A stretch of 64,000 nt of DNA from an uncultured Oscillospiraceae bacterium (GTDB lineage Bacteria > Bacillota > Clostridia > Oscillospirales > Oscillospiraceae): assembly GCA_947625845.1 (NCBI GenBank), contig CANQQB010000005.1, forward strand, positions 1 to 64,000. The letters run 5' to 3'. Of this stretch, positions 39,424 through 47,980 are shown one piece after another. The notes beneath the pieces are model-generated. The model was not told the DNA's origin. It did no database searches and was given only the letters and a program-made list of their open reading frames with translations. A program made the position numbers and the translations under genes. Each line of letters begins with the position of its first letter. Position 1 is the stretch's first letter.

Positions 39424-40923
39424 TCAGACATATTTTGCCGCCAGCGTCATGATCTGCTCCTGGGTGGTGTTTTTGGCGTCCACCTCGCCGGCCAGCCGTC
39501 CGCCGGACATGACCAGGATGCGGTCGCATATACCCAGCAGCTCCGGCATTTCGGAGGATACCACCAGCACGGTCTTGCCCCGGCTGGCCAGGTCCAGGAT
39601 GAGCTGGTAGATCTCGTATTTCGCGCCCACGTCGATGCCGCGGGTGGGTTCGTCCAGCAGCAGCACCTCCGGGTCGGTGAGCAGCCACCGGCCGATGATG
39701 ACCTTTTGCTGGTTGCCGCCGGACAGACTGCGCATTTTCGTCTCCTGGGACGGCGTTTTGGTGCGCATGGCGTCGATGGACCACTGGGTGTCCTTGCGCA
39801 TGGACGCCTTGCTCAGGATAAATCCGGCCCGCAGATGTTTTTTCAGGCTTGCGATGACGGTGTTCTCCCGCACGTTCAAAATGGAGAAGATGCCGGTGGC
39901 CCGGCGTTCCTCGGTGAGCAGGGAGAAGCCGTTTTTGATGGACTCCCGGGGGTTTCGGTTCCGGCAGGGCTTTCCGTCCAGCGTGACGGCGCCGGATTTG
40001 CGGGTGGCCACGCCGAAGATGCACTCCAGCGTCTCGGTCCGGCCGCTTCCGTCCAGGCCGGCCAGTCCCAGCACCTCGCCCCGGCGCGCCTCGAAGGACA
40101 CGTCCCGCAGCAGGGAGTACTGGCCCGACAGGTCCTGTACCTTCAGATACACCTCGCCCGGTACGTTGGTCTTGGGCGGGAACTGGTTGGTCAGCTCCCG
40201 GCCCACCATGAGCCGGATGATGTCGTTGACCTCCAGCTCGTCCGCGGGTCTGGTGGCCACGTTGGCCCCGTCCCGCATGACGGTGATGGTGTCGGAGATA
40301 CGCTTGATCTCCGCCATTTTATGGGAGATATAGATGATGCCGATGCCCCGCGACCGGAGCATGTCGATGATACGGAACAGGTGCTCCACCTCTTCCTCGG
40401 TCAGGGAGGAAGTGGGCTCGTCGAAGACGATGACCTTGGAATTGTAGCTGACGGCCTTGGCGATCTCCACCATCTGCCGCTGGCTGACGGGCATGGTGCT
40501 CATGACCCGCCGGGGGTCCACGTGGATCTCCAGCTCCTCGAACACGGCCATGGTGTCCTTGTACATCCTTCTCTCGTCCACCATGACGCCGCCCTTTTTG
40601 GGGTAGCGGCCCAGCCATATATTGTCCATGACGGTGCGCTTGAGGGCCTGGTTCAGCTCCTGGTGCACCATGGCCACGCCGTTATCCAGCGCCTCCCGGC
40701 TGTTTTTGAAGTTGATCTCCCGGCCCTCCAGCTCGATCTTGCCGCTGTCCTTGCTGTAGATGCCGAAAAGGCACTTCATCAGCGTGCTCTTGCCCGCGCC
40801 GTTTTCGCCCATGAGGGCGTGGACCGTGCCCCGCTCCAGATCCAGGGACACGTGGTCCAGCGCCTTGACGCCGGGGAATGTTTTCGTGATATCCGTCATC
40901 CGAAGCAGGACGTCCTGCTGCAT
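39424..40923 (-). CDS. mglA: Sugar ABC transporter ATP-binding protein (tandem ABC)
   Basis: MTDITKTFPGVKALDHVSLDL; GENGAGKSTLMKCLFG; LSGGNQQKVIIGRWL. Confidence 0.93.
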   Translation of the reverse strand: MQQDVLLRMTDITKTFPGVKALDHVSLDLERGTVHALMGENGAGKSTLMKCLFGIYSKDSGKIELEGREINFKNSREALDNGVAMVHQELNQALKRTVMDNIWLGRYPKKGGVMVDERRMYKDTMAVFEELEIHVDPRRVMSTMPVSQRQMVEIAKAVSYNSKVIVFDEPTSSLTEEEVEHLFRIIDMLRSRGIGIIYISHKMAEIKRISDTITVMRDGANVATRPADELEVNDIIRLMVGRELTNQFPPKTNVPGEVYLKVQDLSGQYSLLRDVSFEARRGEVLGLAGLDGSGRTETLECIFGVATRKSGAVTLDGKPCRNRNPRESIKNGFSLLTEERRATGIFSILNVRENTVIASLKKHLRAGFILSKASMRKDTQWSIDAMRTKTPSQETKMRSLSGGNQQKVIIGRWLLTDPEVLLLDEPTRGIDVGAKYEIYQLILDLASRGKTVLVVSSEMPELLGICDRILVMSGGRLAGEVDAKNTTQEQIMTLAAKYV

Positions 40924-40998
40924 ATGTGCTTCCCTCCCTTGTTCAAAAAATCTCCGACCGCTCCCCAGCGACCGGAGATTGGAACGTCAATATCGGAC

Positions 40999-41027
40999 GG
41001 AGCAGCCGCCGTCCTGGCGGCTGCTCC
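40999..41027 (-). promoter_or_regulatory. Strong stem-loop between mglB and mglA
   Basis: GGAGCAGCCGCC-GTCCT-GGCGGCTGCTCC. Confidence 0.65.
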
Positions 41028-41053
41028 CTGCGATGGTCATTGCGATGTGACGC

Positions 41054-42169
41054 TTATTCGCCGGTGAAGGGGGCGTAAGCCACGTACAGCTTGTTGGCAA
41101 AGCCCTCGGCCACGGAGAACATGTCGTCGGACTCGGCCACGGCGGCCACGGCGTCAGCCATGGCGTCGCCGGCGGCGATGCCCTTCAGGGTGCCGGTGAT
41201 GGCGGAGGCCATGCCCACGTTATCCTGCTTGACGGTGCCGGTCATCTGATCGGCCGCGATGGCGTCCTGGGCCACCTGGGTGGCGTCCACGCCGAAGACG
41301 GGGATCTTGGTGCTCTCGCCGTCGCCCATGTTGTAGCCGGCGGCCTGGAGAGCGGCGATGGCGCCCAGGGCCATATCGTCGTTGTTGGCGATGACCAGCT
41401 CGATCATGTTGCCGTTGCCCTCGCTGTACTCAGCCAGGTTGGTGCTCATGAAGTCGAAGGCGGCCGCGTTGGACCAGGCGCCGTTGGGGTCGAGCTGATA
41501 CTTGTCGGTGTTGCTCTCGTTGAAGTACACCAGTTCGGGCTTGTCGTTCTCGGCCAGGACCGCGTTGGCGTCCTCCACGCCGTACTGGGTGCGGTAGATG
41601 GCCTCCACGTTGGCCGCGTCGCCCATGAACATGGCGTAGGAGATGGAGCCGTCCTTGTTCAGGTCGATATCGTCATAGTTCTCCACCAGGAACTCGCCGA
41701 TCATCTTGCCCTGCATGTGGCCGGCCTCGGGGGCGTCGGTGCCGATGAAGGAGATGTTCTCATGCTCGTCCAGAACGGTGTGCTCTTCCCCGTCGCCCTC
41801 CACGGCCCGGTTGAAGAAGATGACGGGCAGGTCGCCGGCGGCCTGCAGGATCTGCTCGGCGGCGTCGGCGGAGCCGGAGGTGACCAGGTTCACCACCAGC
41901 ACGTTGTAGCCGTTGGTGACGGCGGTCTGCACCTGCTCCAGCTGGGTGGCCTGGGTGTTGTTGGCGTCGAAGTCGTCATAGGCGATGCCGGCTTCCTCCA
42001 GCTGCTCGTTGAGAGAGGCGCGGACGGTGGACAGGAACGGGTCGCTGAACGCGTACCAGAACACGCCCACCTTCAGGCCGCTCACGTCGACCTCTTCCTC
42101 CGCGAACGCGGCGGCGCCCAGGCTGAACACCATGGTCAGGGCGAGCAGAAGCGCGAGAATTTTCTTCAT
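41054..42169 (-). CDS. mglB: Galactose/glucose-type ABC transporter substrate-binding protein
   Basis: Signal peptide; LKVGVFWYAFSDPFLSTVRASLNEQLEEAG; periplasmic-binding type 1 fold. Confidence 0.9.
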   Translation of the reverse strand: MKKILALLLALTMVFSLGAAAFAEEEVDVSGLKVGVFWYAFSDPFLSTVRASLNEQLEEAGIAYDDFDANNTQATQLEQVQTAVTNGYNVLVVNLVTSGSADAAEQILQAAGDLPVIFFNRAVEGDGEEHTVLDEHENISFIGTDAPEAGHMQGKMIGEFLVENYDDIDLNKDGSISYAMFMGDAANVEAIYRTQYGVEDANAVLAENDKPELVYFNESNTDKYQLDPNGAWSNAAAFDFMSTNLAEYSEGNGNMIELVIANNDDMALGAIAALQAAGYNMGDGESTKIPVFGVDATQVAQDAIAADQMTGTVKQDNVGMASAITGTLKGIAAGDAMADAVAAVAESDDMFSVAEGFANKLYVAYAPFTGE

Positions 42170-42407
42170 GGTTTTTTCCTCCATTATAAATTTAGGTAAA
42201 TCCTTACCTTTCGTCAATTTTACCAAAATGCGGCGCGAAAAAGCAACTGTAATTATCACGAAATGCAAGAGTGATTTTTGTAACAATTCCACATTTCCAC
42301 AAATCGACACGGACCGCCCGATAGCCGGGTCCTGGCGGGGCTTGTATTTTCCGGCGTGATTTGCTATGCTGTTGCCGCCCGGAAAGGGCGGGAAGGAGCG
42401 AGCAGAC

Positions 42408-42929
42408 ATGCGAAAGCTGTTATTGGTCATCGACATGCAGAACGATTTCATCGACGGGGCCCTGGGAACGCCGGAGGCGGTCGCCATCGTGGACCGGGTG
42501 GCGGAGGAGATCGGCAAATACCCGCCGGAGAACATTTTTGCCACGCGGGACACCCACCCGGCCGACTATCTGGACACCCAGGAGGGCCGCAATCTGCCGG
42601 TGCTCCACTGTGTTCAGGGCACGCCGGGCTGGGAGCTGGAACCCAGGATTTCCAAGGCTTTGCGGGGCGCCCAGATCATCGACAAGCCCACCTTCGGCTC
42701 GGTGGCGCTGGCGGAAAAGCTGGCGGAAATGGCGAAATCTGAAGACCTGGAGATCACGCTGGTGGGGCTTTGTACGGACATCTGCGTGGTGTCCAACGCC
42801 CTGCTGGCGAAGGCATTTCTGCCGGAGACGCCGGTACGGGTGATCGCGGACTGCTGCGCGGGGGTCACGCCCCAAAGCCACGCCGCCGCGTTGGAGACCA
42901 TGAAGATGTGCCAGGTGCAGATCGTGTAA
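42408..42929 (+). CDS. Isochorismatase/nicotinamidase family cysteine hydrolase
   Basis: LLVIDMQNDFIDGALGT; LVGLCTDICVVSNALLAKAF. Confidence 0.9.
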   Translation: MRKLLLVIDMQNDFIDGALGTPEAVAIVDRVAEEIGKYPPENIFATRDTHPADYLDTQEGRNLPVLHCVQGTPGWELEPRISKALRGAQIIDKPTFGSVALAEKLAEMAKSEDLEITLVGLCTDICVVSNALLAKAFLPETPVRVIADCCAGVTPQSHAAALETMKMCQVQIV

Positions 42930-43126
42930 ATCAATTGACATAACAACCGCGCAATTTGCGCCCAATGCGGGACATTTTGGGACATTGTGGGACATTTCAA
43001 GGCTTTTTCGGGCCATTTCCGGCCGTTTTAGGCCATTTGGAGGGCGCACTTGGGCGCTTGTTGGGCGCTTATTGGGCGTTTCGGGCAGGAGACGGACAAA
43101 ATGCCGGTGCAAATCTCCGGCGAGTG

Positions 43127-43234
43127 TGCTATAATGGCCGTAAGCGGCCATTATATTTGATTTAAGGCGGTTTTGCTCCCGGCTTGCGCCGGAACCGCAA
43201 AACGTGCCATATTATAGCACATTCGTGCTATAAT
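43127..43234 (+). repeat. 108-bp structured dispersed repeat, copy A
   Basis: TGCTATAATGGCC...GTGCTATAAT; 105/108 identical to the reverse complement of 52223-52330; three stem-loops. Confidence 0.9.
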
Positions 43235-43271
43235 TAACGCTCGGTAAAAACAGTGCCGTCGGCGGGAAGAG

Positions 43272-44540
43272 GTGCGCGTGGTGAAGCGGCTGGGAGAGGA
43301 ACTGAAAAACGCCTGCGGCAACTGCGTGCAATTTCTCCGCTGGGTGGCGCTTTCCGGCGCCACGGGCGTGGTCGTGGGCCTGGTGGCGGTGGCCTTCCAT
43401 GAGGGCATCGGCACGGTGACGGCCCTGCGGACCATGTACCCCTGGCTGATATGGTTCCTGCCCCTGGCCGGCGCGGGCATCGTGGGATTATATAAGGTCT
43501 GCGGCATGGAGCACGACCGGGGCACCAATCTGGTGCTGGTGGCCGTGCGGGACGCGGAGCCCATGAAGCTGCGGACCGCGCCGCTCATATTCATCTGCAC
43601 CATCCTGACCCACCTGGTGGGCGGCTCCGCCGGCCGGGAGGGGGCGGCATTGCAGCTGGGCGGGTCCATGGCCTCCCGGGCTGCCCACGCCATCGGCCTG
43701 GACGAAAAGGACCGGCGGATCATGGTCATGTGCGGCATGGCGGCGGCGTTCTCGGCCCTGTTCGGCACGCCAATCACCGCCGCGCTGTTCGCGATGGAAG
43801 TCGTGAGCGTGGGGGTCATGTACTACGCGGCGCTGGTGCCGTGCCTGTGCGCGTCCCTGAGCGGGTTTATGCTGGCCCGGGCCATGGGCCTGCACGGCCT
43901 GGTGGGCTACGCTGCCGGCACGCCGGCGGCGCTGGGCGTGGTGTCGGTCCTTCAGACCGCGGCCCTGGGGGCGCTGTGCGCGCTGGTGGCCATCCTCTTT
44001 TGCGTGGTCATGCACGGGACCCATAAGCTCTATGAGAAATACATCCCCAACGCCGCGGTCCGGGCGGCCGTGGGCGGGGCGCTGGTGCTGGCGCTGACGC
44101 TGCTGTCGGGCGGCCAGCTCTATAACGGCGCGGGGGACGACCTGGCCCGAAAGCTGCTGGACGGGCAGACCATCTGGTACGCGTTTTTATTGAAGATACT
44201 GTTCACGGCCCTGACCCTGGGGGCCGGGTTCCGGGGCGGCGAGATCGTGCCGGTGCTGTGCGTGGGGTGCGCGTTCGGCACCTGGATGGGGCCGCTGCTG
44301 GGCCTGCCTCACGGCTTCGGCGGGTCCCTGGCCATGACGGCGGTGTTCTGCGGCGTCACCAACTGCCCCATCACCGCCATTTCCCTCAGCTACGAGCTGT
44401 TCGGCGGCCAGGCGGTGGCGCTGTACGCGCTGTGCGCGGCGGTGAGTTATATGCTCTCCGGCTACTTCGGCCTTTACAGCGAGCAGAAGATCATGTACTC
44501 CAAATTCCGAACGGAATGGATCAATACAAAGGCAAAATAA
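43272..44540 (+). CDS. CLC-type antiporter, likely CLC-F fluoride/proton subtype
   Basis: GREGAALQLGGSMAS and RGTNLVLVAV in place of GSGIP-type motif; multiple TM helices. Confidence 0.85.
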   Translation: MRVVKRLGEELKNACGNCVQFLRWVALSGATGVVVGLVAVAFHEGIGTVTALRTMYPWLIWFLPLAGAGIVGLYKVCGMEHDRGTNLVLVAVRDAEPMKLRTAPLIFICTILTHLVGGSAGREGAALQLGGSMASRAAHAIGLDEKDRRIMVMCGMAAAFSALFGTPITAALFAMEVVSVGVMYYAALVPCLCASLSGFMLARAMGLHGLVGYAAGTPAALGVVSVLQTAALGALCALVAILFCVVMHGTHKLYEKYIPNAAVRAAVGGALVLALTLLSGGQLYNGAGDDLARKLLDGQTIWYAFLLKILFTALTLGAGFRGGEIVPVLCVGCAFGTWMGPLLGLPHGFGGSLAMTAVFCGVTNCPITAISLSYELFGGQAVALYALCAAVSYMLSGYFGLYSEQKIMYSKFRTEWINTKAK

Positions 44541-44581
44541 TACTGATCCTTGATAGAAACATCACACGGGTTTTCGAGGAT

Positions 44582-44658
44582 GATTTGTGCAGGGCGAGGC
44601 GAACGACGCAGGCGGGCTGTCGCCCGGCGAGGAGGACAACGACGCCATGTGCAAATCA
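44582..44658 (+). ncRNA. Putative structured RNA between CLC and ATP-grasp genes
   Basis: Outer TGATTTGTGC/GTGCAAATCA stem (with G-U pairs), inner GGGC-TGTC-GCCC hairpin, two GCGAGG...AACGACGC repeats. Confidence 0.35.
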
Positions 44659-44735
44659 GCCCGAAAAGAGTGGATGCTTTTTATCAAGGAGCAGTATAAA
44701 ACACTAAACACTTTCAGAAAGGAATCGGCGGACCT

Positions 44736-45929
44736 ATGAATTTTGTGTTTATCTCACCCAATTTCCCCCGTACATACTGGAACTTTTGCGACCGACTGGC
44801 GAAAAACGGCGTGAACGTACTGGGCGTGGGGGACTGCCCCTACGAGGGCCTGGATCAGGAGCTGAAGGACGCGCTCACCGAATATTATAATGTGGACAGC
44901 CTGGAGAACTACGACCAGGTGTTCCGGGCCGTGGCATACTTCTCCTTCCGGTACGGGAAGATCGACTGGCTGGAATCCAACAACGAGTACTGGCTGGAGC
45001 AGGACGCCAGGCTGCGCACGGACTTCCATATCACCACCGGCGTGGACAGCAAGGCCGTGGCGGCCTTCAAGAGCAAGTCCGGCATGAAGAAATTCTATGC
45101 CGCCGCCAAGGTGCCCACAGCCCGCTGCCACAAGGTCACCACGCCGCTGGCGGCGAAACGGTTCATCGCCAGGGTGGGCTGGCCCGTCATCGTCAAGCCG
45201 GACATCGGCGTGGGCGCGGCCCACACCTGGAAGCTGGAAAATGAGGACGATCTGGCCCGGTTCTTCGCCGAAAAGCCGGACGTGCCCTACGTGATGGAGG
45301 AATTCATCTTCGGCAACATCCGCTCCTACGACGCGGTTCTGGACGCCGACTGCGAGCCGCTGGTCGAATCCTCGGCCCTGTTCCCGCCGTCCATCGCGGA
45401 CATCGTGAACGACCAGGGGGATCTGGCTTACTACGTGGTGGACAAGGTCCCTGAGGCGCTGGCCGACATGGGCCGCAGGACCGCCAAGGCCTTCCACGCC
45501 GCCAGCCGGTTCGTGCACTTTGAGTTCTTTGAGCTTACCCAGGCCAAACCCGGCCTGGGGGACGTGGGGGATTTCGTGGGCCTGGAAGTCAACATGCGTC
45601 CCGCGGGGGGCTATACCCCGGACATGATCAACTTTGCCCACTGTCTGGACGTGTACCAGATCTGGGCGGATATGGTGGTGTATAACGAGCGGCGGATGCA
45701 GGCCGGCGGGGAGGACCACTTCTGCGCCTACGCCAGCCGGCGGGACAGCGCTCAGTATGTCCACTCCCATGAGGAGGTGCTGGAGCGCTACGGGGCGCAG
45801 ATGGCTATGTGCGAGCGCATGCCGGACGCCATCGCCGACGCCATGGGCAATCAGATGTACACCATCCACGCTTCCGGCGAGGCGGAGGCAAAAGATTTTA
45901 TCCAATTCGTGCTGGAGCGCGCGCAATAA
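44736..45929 (+). CDS. ATP-grasp domain-containing protein (carboxylate-amine ligase-like)
   Basis: RFIARVGWPVIVKPDIGVGAAHTWKL...FVGLEVNMRPAGGYTPDM. Confidence 0.85.
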   Translation: MNFVFISPNFPRTYWNFCDRLAKNGVNVLGVGDCPYEGLDQELKDALTEYYNVDSLENYDQVFRAVAYFSFRYGKIDWLESNNEYWLEQDARLRTDFHITTGVDSKAVAAFKSKSGMKKFYAAAKVPTARCHKVTTPLAAKRFIARVGWPVIVKPDIGVGAAHTWKLENEDDLARFFAEKPDVPYVMEEFIFGNIRSYDAVLDADCEPLVESSALFPPSIADIVNDQGDLAYYVVDKVPEALADMGRRTAKAFHAASRFVHFEFFELTQAKPGLGDVGDFVGLEVNMRPAGGYTPDMINFAHCLDVYQIWADMVVYNERRMQAGGEDHFCAYASRRDSAQYVHSHEEVLERYGAQMAMCERMPDAIADAMGNQMYTIHASGEAEAKDFIQFVLERAQ

Positions 45930-45960
45930 CGCAGAGCGGATATTTTTCAACAAGGAGTGA

Positions 45961-46707
45961 GTGCGAGTGAATACGCGGTATTTCAAGGAATACAGCAGCA
46001 TCCTGGGCCGGGACATGGAGTTCAAGCTCTACGGCGACGGGGGCAAGCCCTGCTTCGCCTTCCCGCCGCAGGACGGCCGGTTCTTCGACTTTGAAAACTA
46101 CGGCATGGTGGACACCATCGCTCCATGGGTCGAGGACGGCCGGGTGATGGTGGTGGGCGTGGACGCCATCGACGGGGAGACCTGGTCCAACGTCAACGGC
46201 GATCCCCGTCAGCGGCTGGAATTGCAGGAGCGGTGGTTCGCCTACGTGACGGACGAGCTGCTGCCCAGGGTGTACCAGCTGGGGGCGGCGCCGGTGAAGG
46301 GCATGACCACCGGGTGCAGCATGGGCGCGCTGCACGCGGGCAACTTCTTCTTCCGGCGGCCGGACCTGTTCGACACGGTGATATCCCTGAGCGGGCTTTT
46401 CGACGCCAACTTCTTCTTTGGGGATTACCACGACGATCTGACCTACGCCAACTCGCCGCTGCAATTTTTGCCCAACATGCCCCACGACCATCCGTGGCTG
46501 GACCTGTACCGCCAGGCGAACATCGTCATTTGCTCCGGACAGGGGGCGTGGGACGAGGAGATGATGGCCCACGAACGGCGGCTGGAGTCCATTTTGCACG
46601 TGAAGGGCGTGCCTGTGTGGGCGGATTACTGGGGGTTCGACGTGTGCCACGACTGGCCGTGGTGGCGGAAACAACTGCCGTATTTCTTTAGCAATCTGCC
46701 ATTGTGA
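45961..46707 (+). CDS. Esterase-family alpha/beta hydrolase
   Basis: MTTGCSMGALHAGNFFFRRPDLFDTVISLSG nucleophile elbow; C-terminal GFDVCHDWPWWRKQLPYF. Confidence 0.85.
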   Translation: MRVNTRYFKEYSSILGRDMEFKLYGDGGKPCFAFPPQDGRFFDFENYGMVDTIAPWVEDGRVMVVGVDAIDGETWSNVNGDPRQRLELQERWFAYVTDELLPRVYQLGAAPVKGMTTGCSMGALHAGNFFFRRPDLFDTVISLSGLFDANFFFGDYHDDLTYANSPLQFLPNMPHDHPWLDLYRQANIVICSGQGAWDEEMMAHERRLESILHVKGVPVWADYWGFDVCHDWPWWRKQLPYFFSNLPL

Positions 46708-46721
46708 GCGAGAGCGGGGTT

Positions 46722-47014
46722 TTTCTCTCCCCCAGTCAGCGCCGGGGGCGCTGACAGCCCCCTCGTCAGAGGGGGCCGGCCCCTGCCGGGGCCGATTTCG
46801 GGGGCGAAGCCCCCGCCTCCCTCTGACGAGGGAGGTGGCGCGGCCATCGGGGTCCCCAAAAGGCACGCTTGCCTTTTGGGGAGAGGAGACGCCGCGGGCT
46901 ACTCGGGGTTTGCCGCTTGCGGCAAATCACGACCTAGCCCAGCGAGCGGCGACGAAGACGGAGGGAGAGAAGCATTAAAATCCAACGCGTCTCCGGCGGA
47001 GCCGGAGACACCAT
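46722..47014. repeat. Composite palindromic repeat block
   Basis: CAGTCAGCGCCGGGGGCGCTGACAGCCCCCTCGTCAGAGGGGGCC...GTCCCCAAAAGGCACGCTTGCCTTTTGGGG...TTTGCCGCTTGCGGCAAAT...TTAAAATCCAACGCGTCTCCGGCGGAGCCGGAGACACC. Confidence 0.85.
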
Positions 47015-47033
47015 TATGCCGGAGGCGCTGCCA

Positions 47034-47741
47034 ATGAAAATACGGTGCGTATGGGAGCATAACGGCGGGGACAGTTTGCTGTTTGCGGACGACTATATCG
47101 GTGCGTTTACCCGCGGCGCTTCCAGGGAGCAGGCGTTGGAGAAGATGCCGGCGGAGGTCCGGTCCTATATCCGGTGGATGGGCGGGCCGGTCCCCGAGGC
47201 GTTCGACTGTGAGATCGTCCAGGAAAAGCGGTCGGAGCTGACCGTCTCCGACGCCGATTCCGACGTGATCTTCGATTCGGAGAGGGAAGCGCTGGACCCG
47301 GCGGCGTATGGGGCCCTGAAAGCCCTCGCCCTTAAATCGGCCCATGATCTTTACGCGCTGTATCAGGCGATCCCTGACAAAGATAAGAGCTGCCTGCCGG
47401 GCAGGGAGACGTTCTACGGGCCCGTGCCGCGGACGGCGCGGGAGATGTATGAGCACACAAAGAACGTCAACGCGTATTATTTCGGGGAGATCGGCGTGCG
47501 CGCGGATAACGAGGGAACGATCGCACAGTGCAGAGAGCGCGGGTTCATGGCGCTGGAAAGCCAGCCGGGGTTTTTGAAAAATCCGGTTTATCCGGGCAGC
47601 TACGACGAGGAATGGTCGCTGCGGAAGGTGCTGCGGCGGTTTGTCTGGCACGACAGGATCCACGCAAAGGCGATGTATCGGATGGCGGTAAAGACGTTTG
47701 GGCCGGACGTGGCGCCAAATGTGTTTTGGTTCGATATTTAA
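47034..47741 (+). CDS. Hypothetical protein; HicB-like N-terminus and possible DinB-like four-helix region
   Basis: MKIRCVWEHNGGDSLLFADDYIGAFTRGASREQALEKMP; C-terminal HDRIHAKAMYRMA. Confidence 0.5.
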   Translation: MKIRCVWEHNGGDSLLFADDYIGAFTRGASREQALEKMPAEVRSYIRWMGGPVPEAFDCEIVQEKRSELTVSDADSDVIFDSEREALDPAAYGALKALALKSAHDLYALYQAIPDKDKSCLPGRETFYGPVPRTAREMYEHTKNVNAYYFGEIGVRADNEGTIAQCRERGFMALESQPGFLKNPVYPGSYDEEWSLRKVLRRFVWHDRIHAKAMYRMAVKTFGPDVAPNVFWFDI

Positions 47742-47747
47742 TTTTTC

Positions 47748-47955
47748 TCTCCCCCAGTCAGCGCGGGGCACATGATCGACAACCCTTCCGTCAGCGCGGA
47801 GCGCTGACACCTCCCCTTACACAGGGGAGGCTTTCGATGAGGAAGAGGATTTAATATATCTCTCCTCCAGTCAGCGCGGGGGCGCATGATCGACAACCCT
47901 TCCGTCAGCGCGGAGCGCTGACACCTCCCCTTACACAGGGGAGGCTTTCAAAATG
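47748..47955. repeat. Two tandem copies of dispersed palindromic element
   Basis: CTCTCCYCCAGTCAGCGCGGGG...CATGATCGACAACCCTTCCGTCAGCGCGGAGCGCTGACACCTCCCCTTACACAGGGGAGGCTTTC occurs twice. Confidence 0.9.
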
Positions 47956-47980
47956 GAGACACCATTTGGGAGGAAACAAT

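Noticed and set aside
38308-41067. 919-aa plus-strand ORF
   Set aside because: Antisense to mglC/mglA; no domain-like composition.
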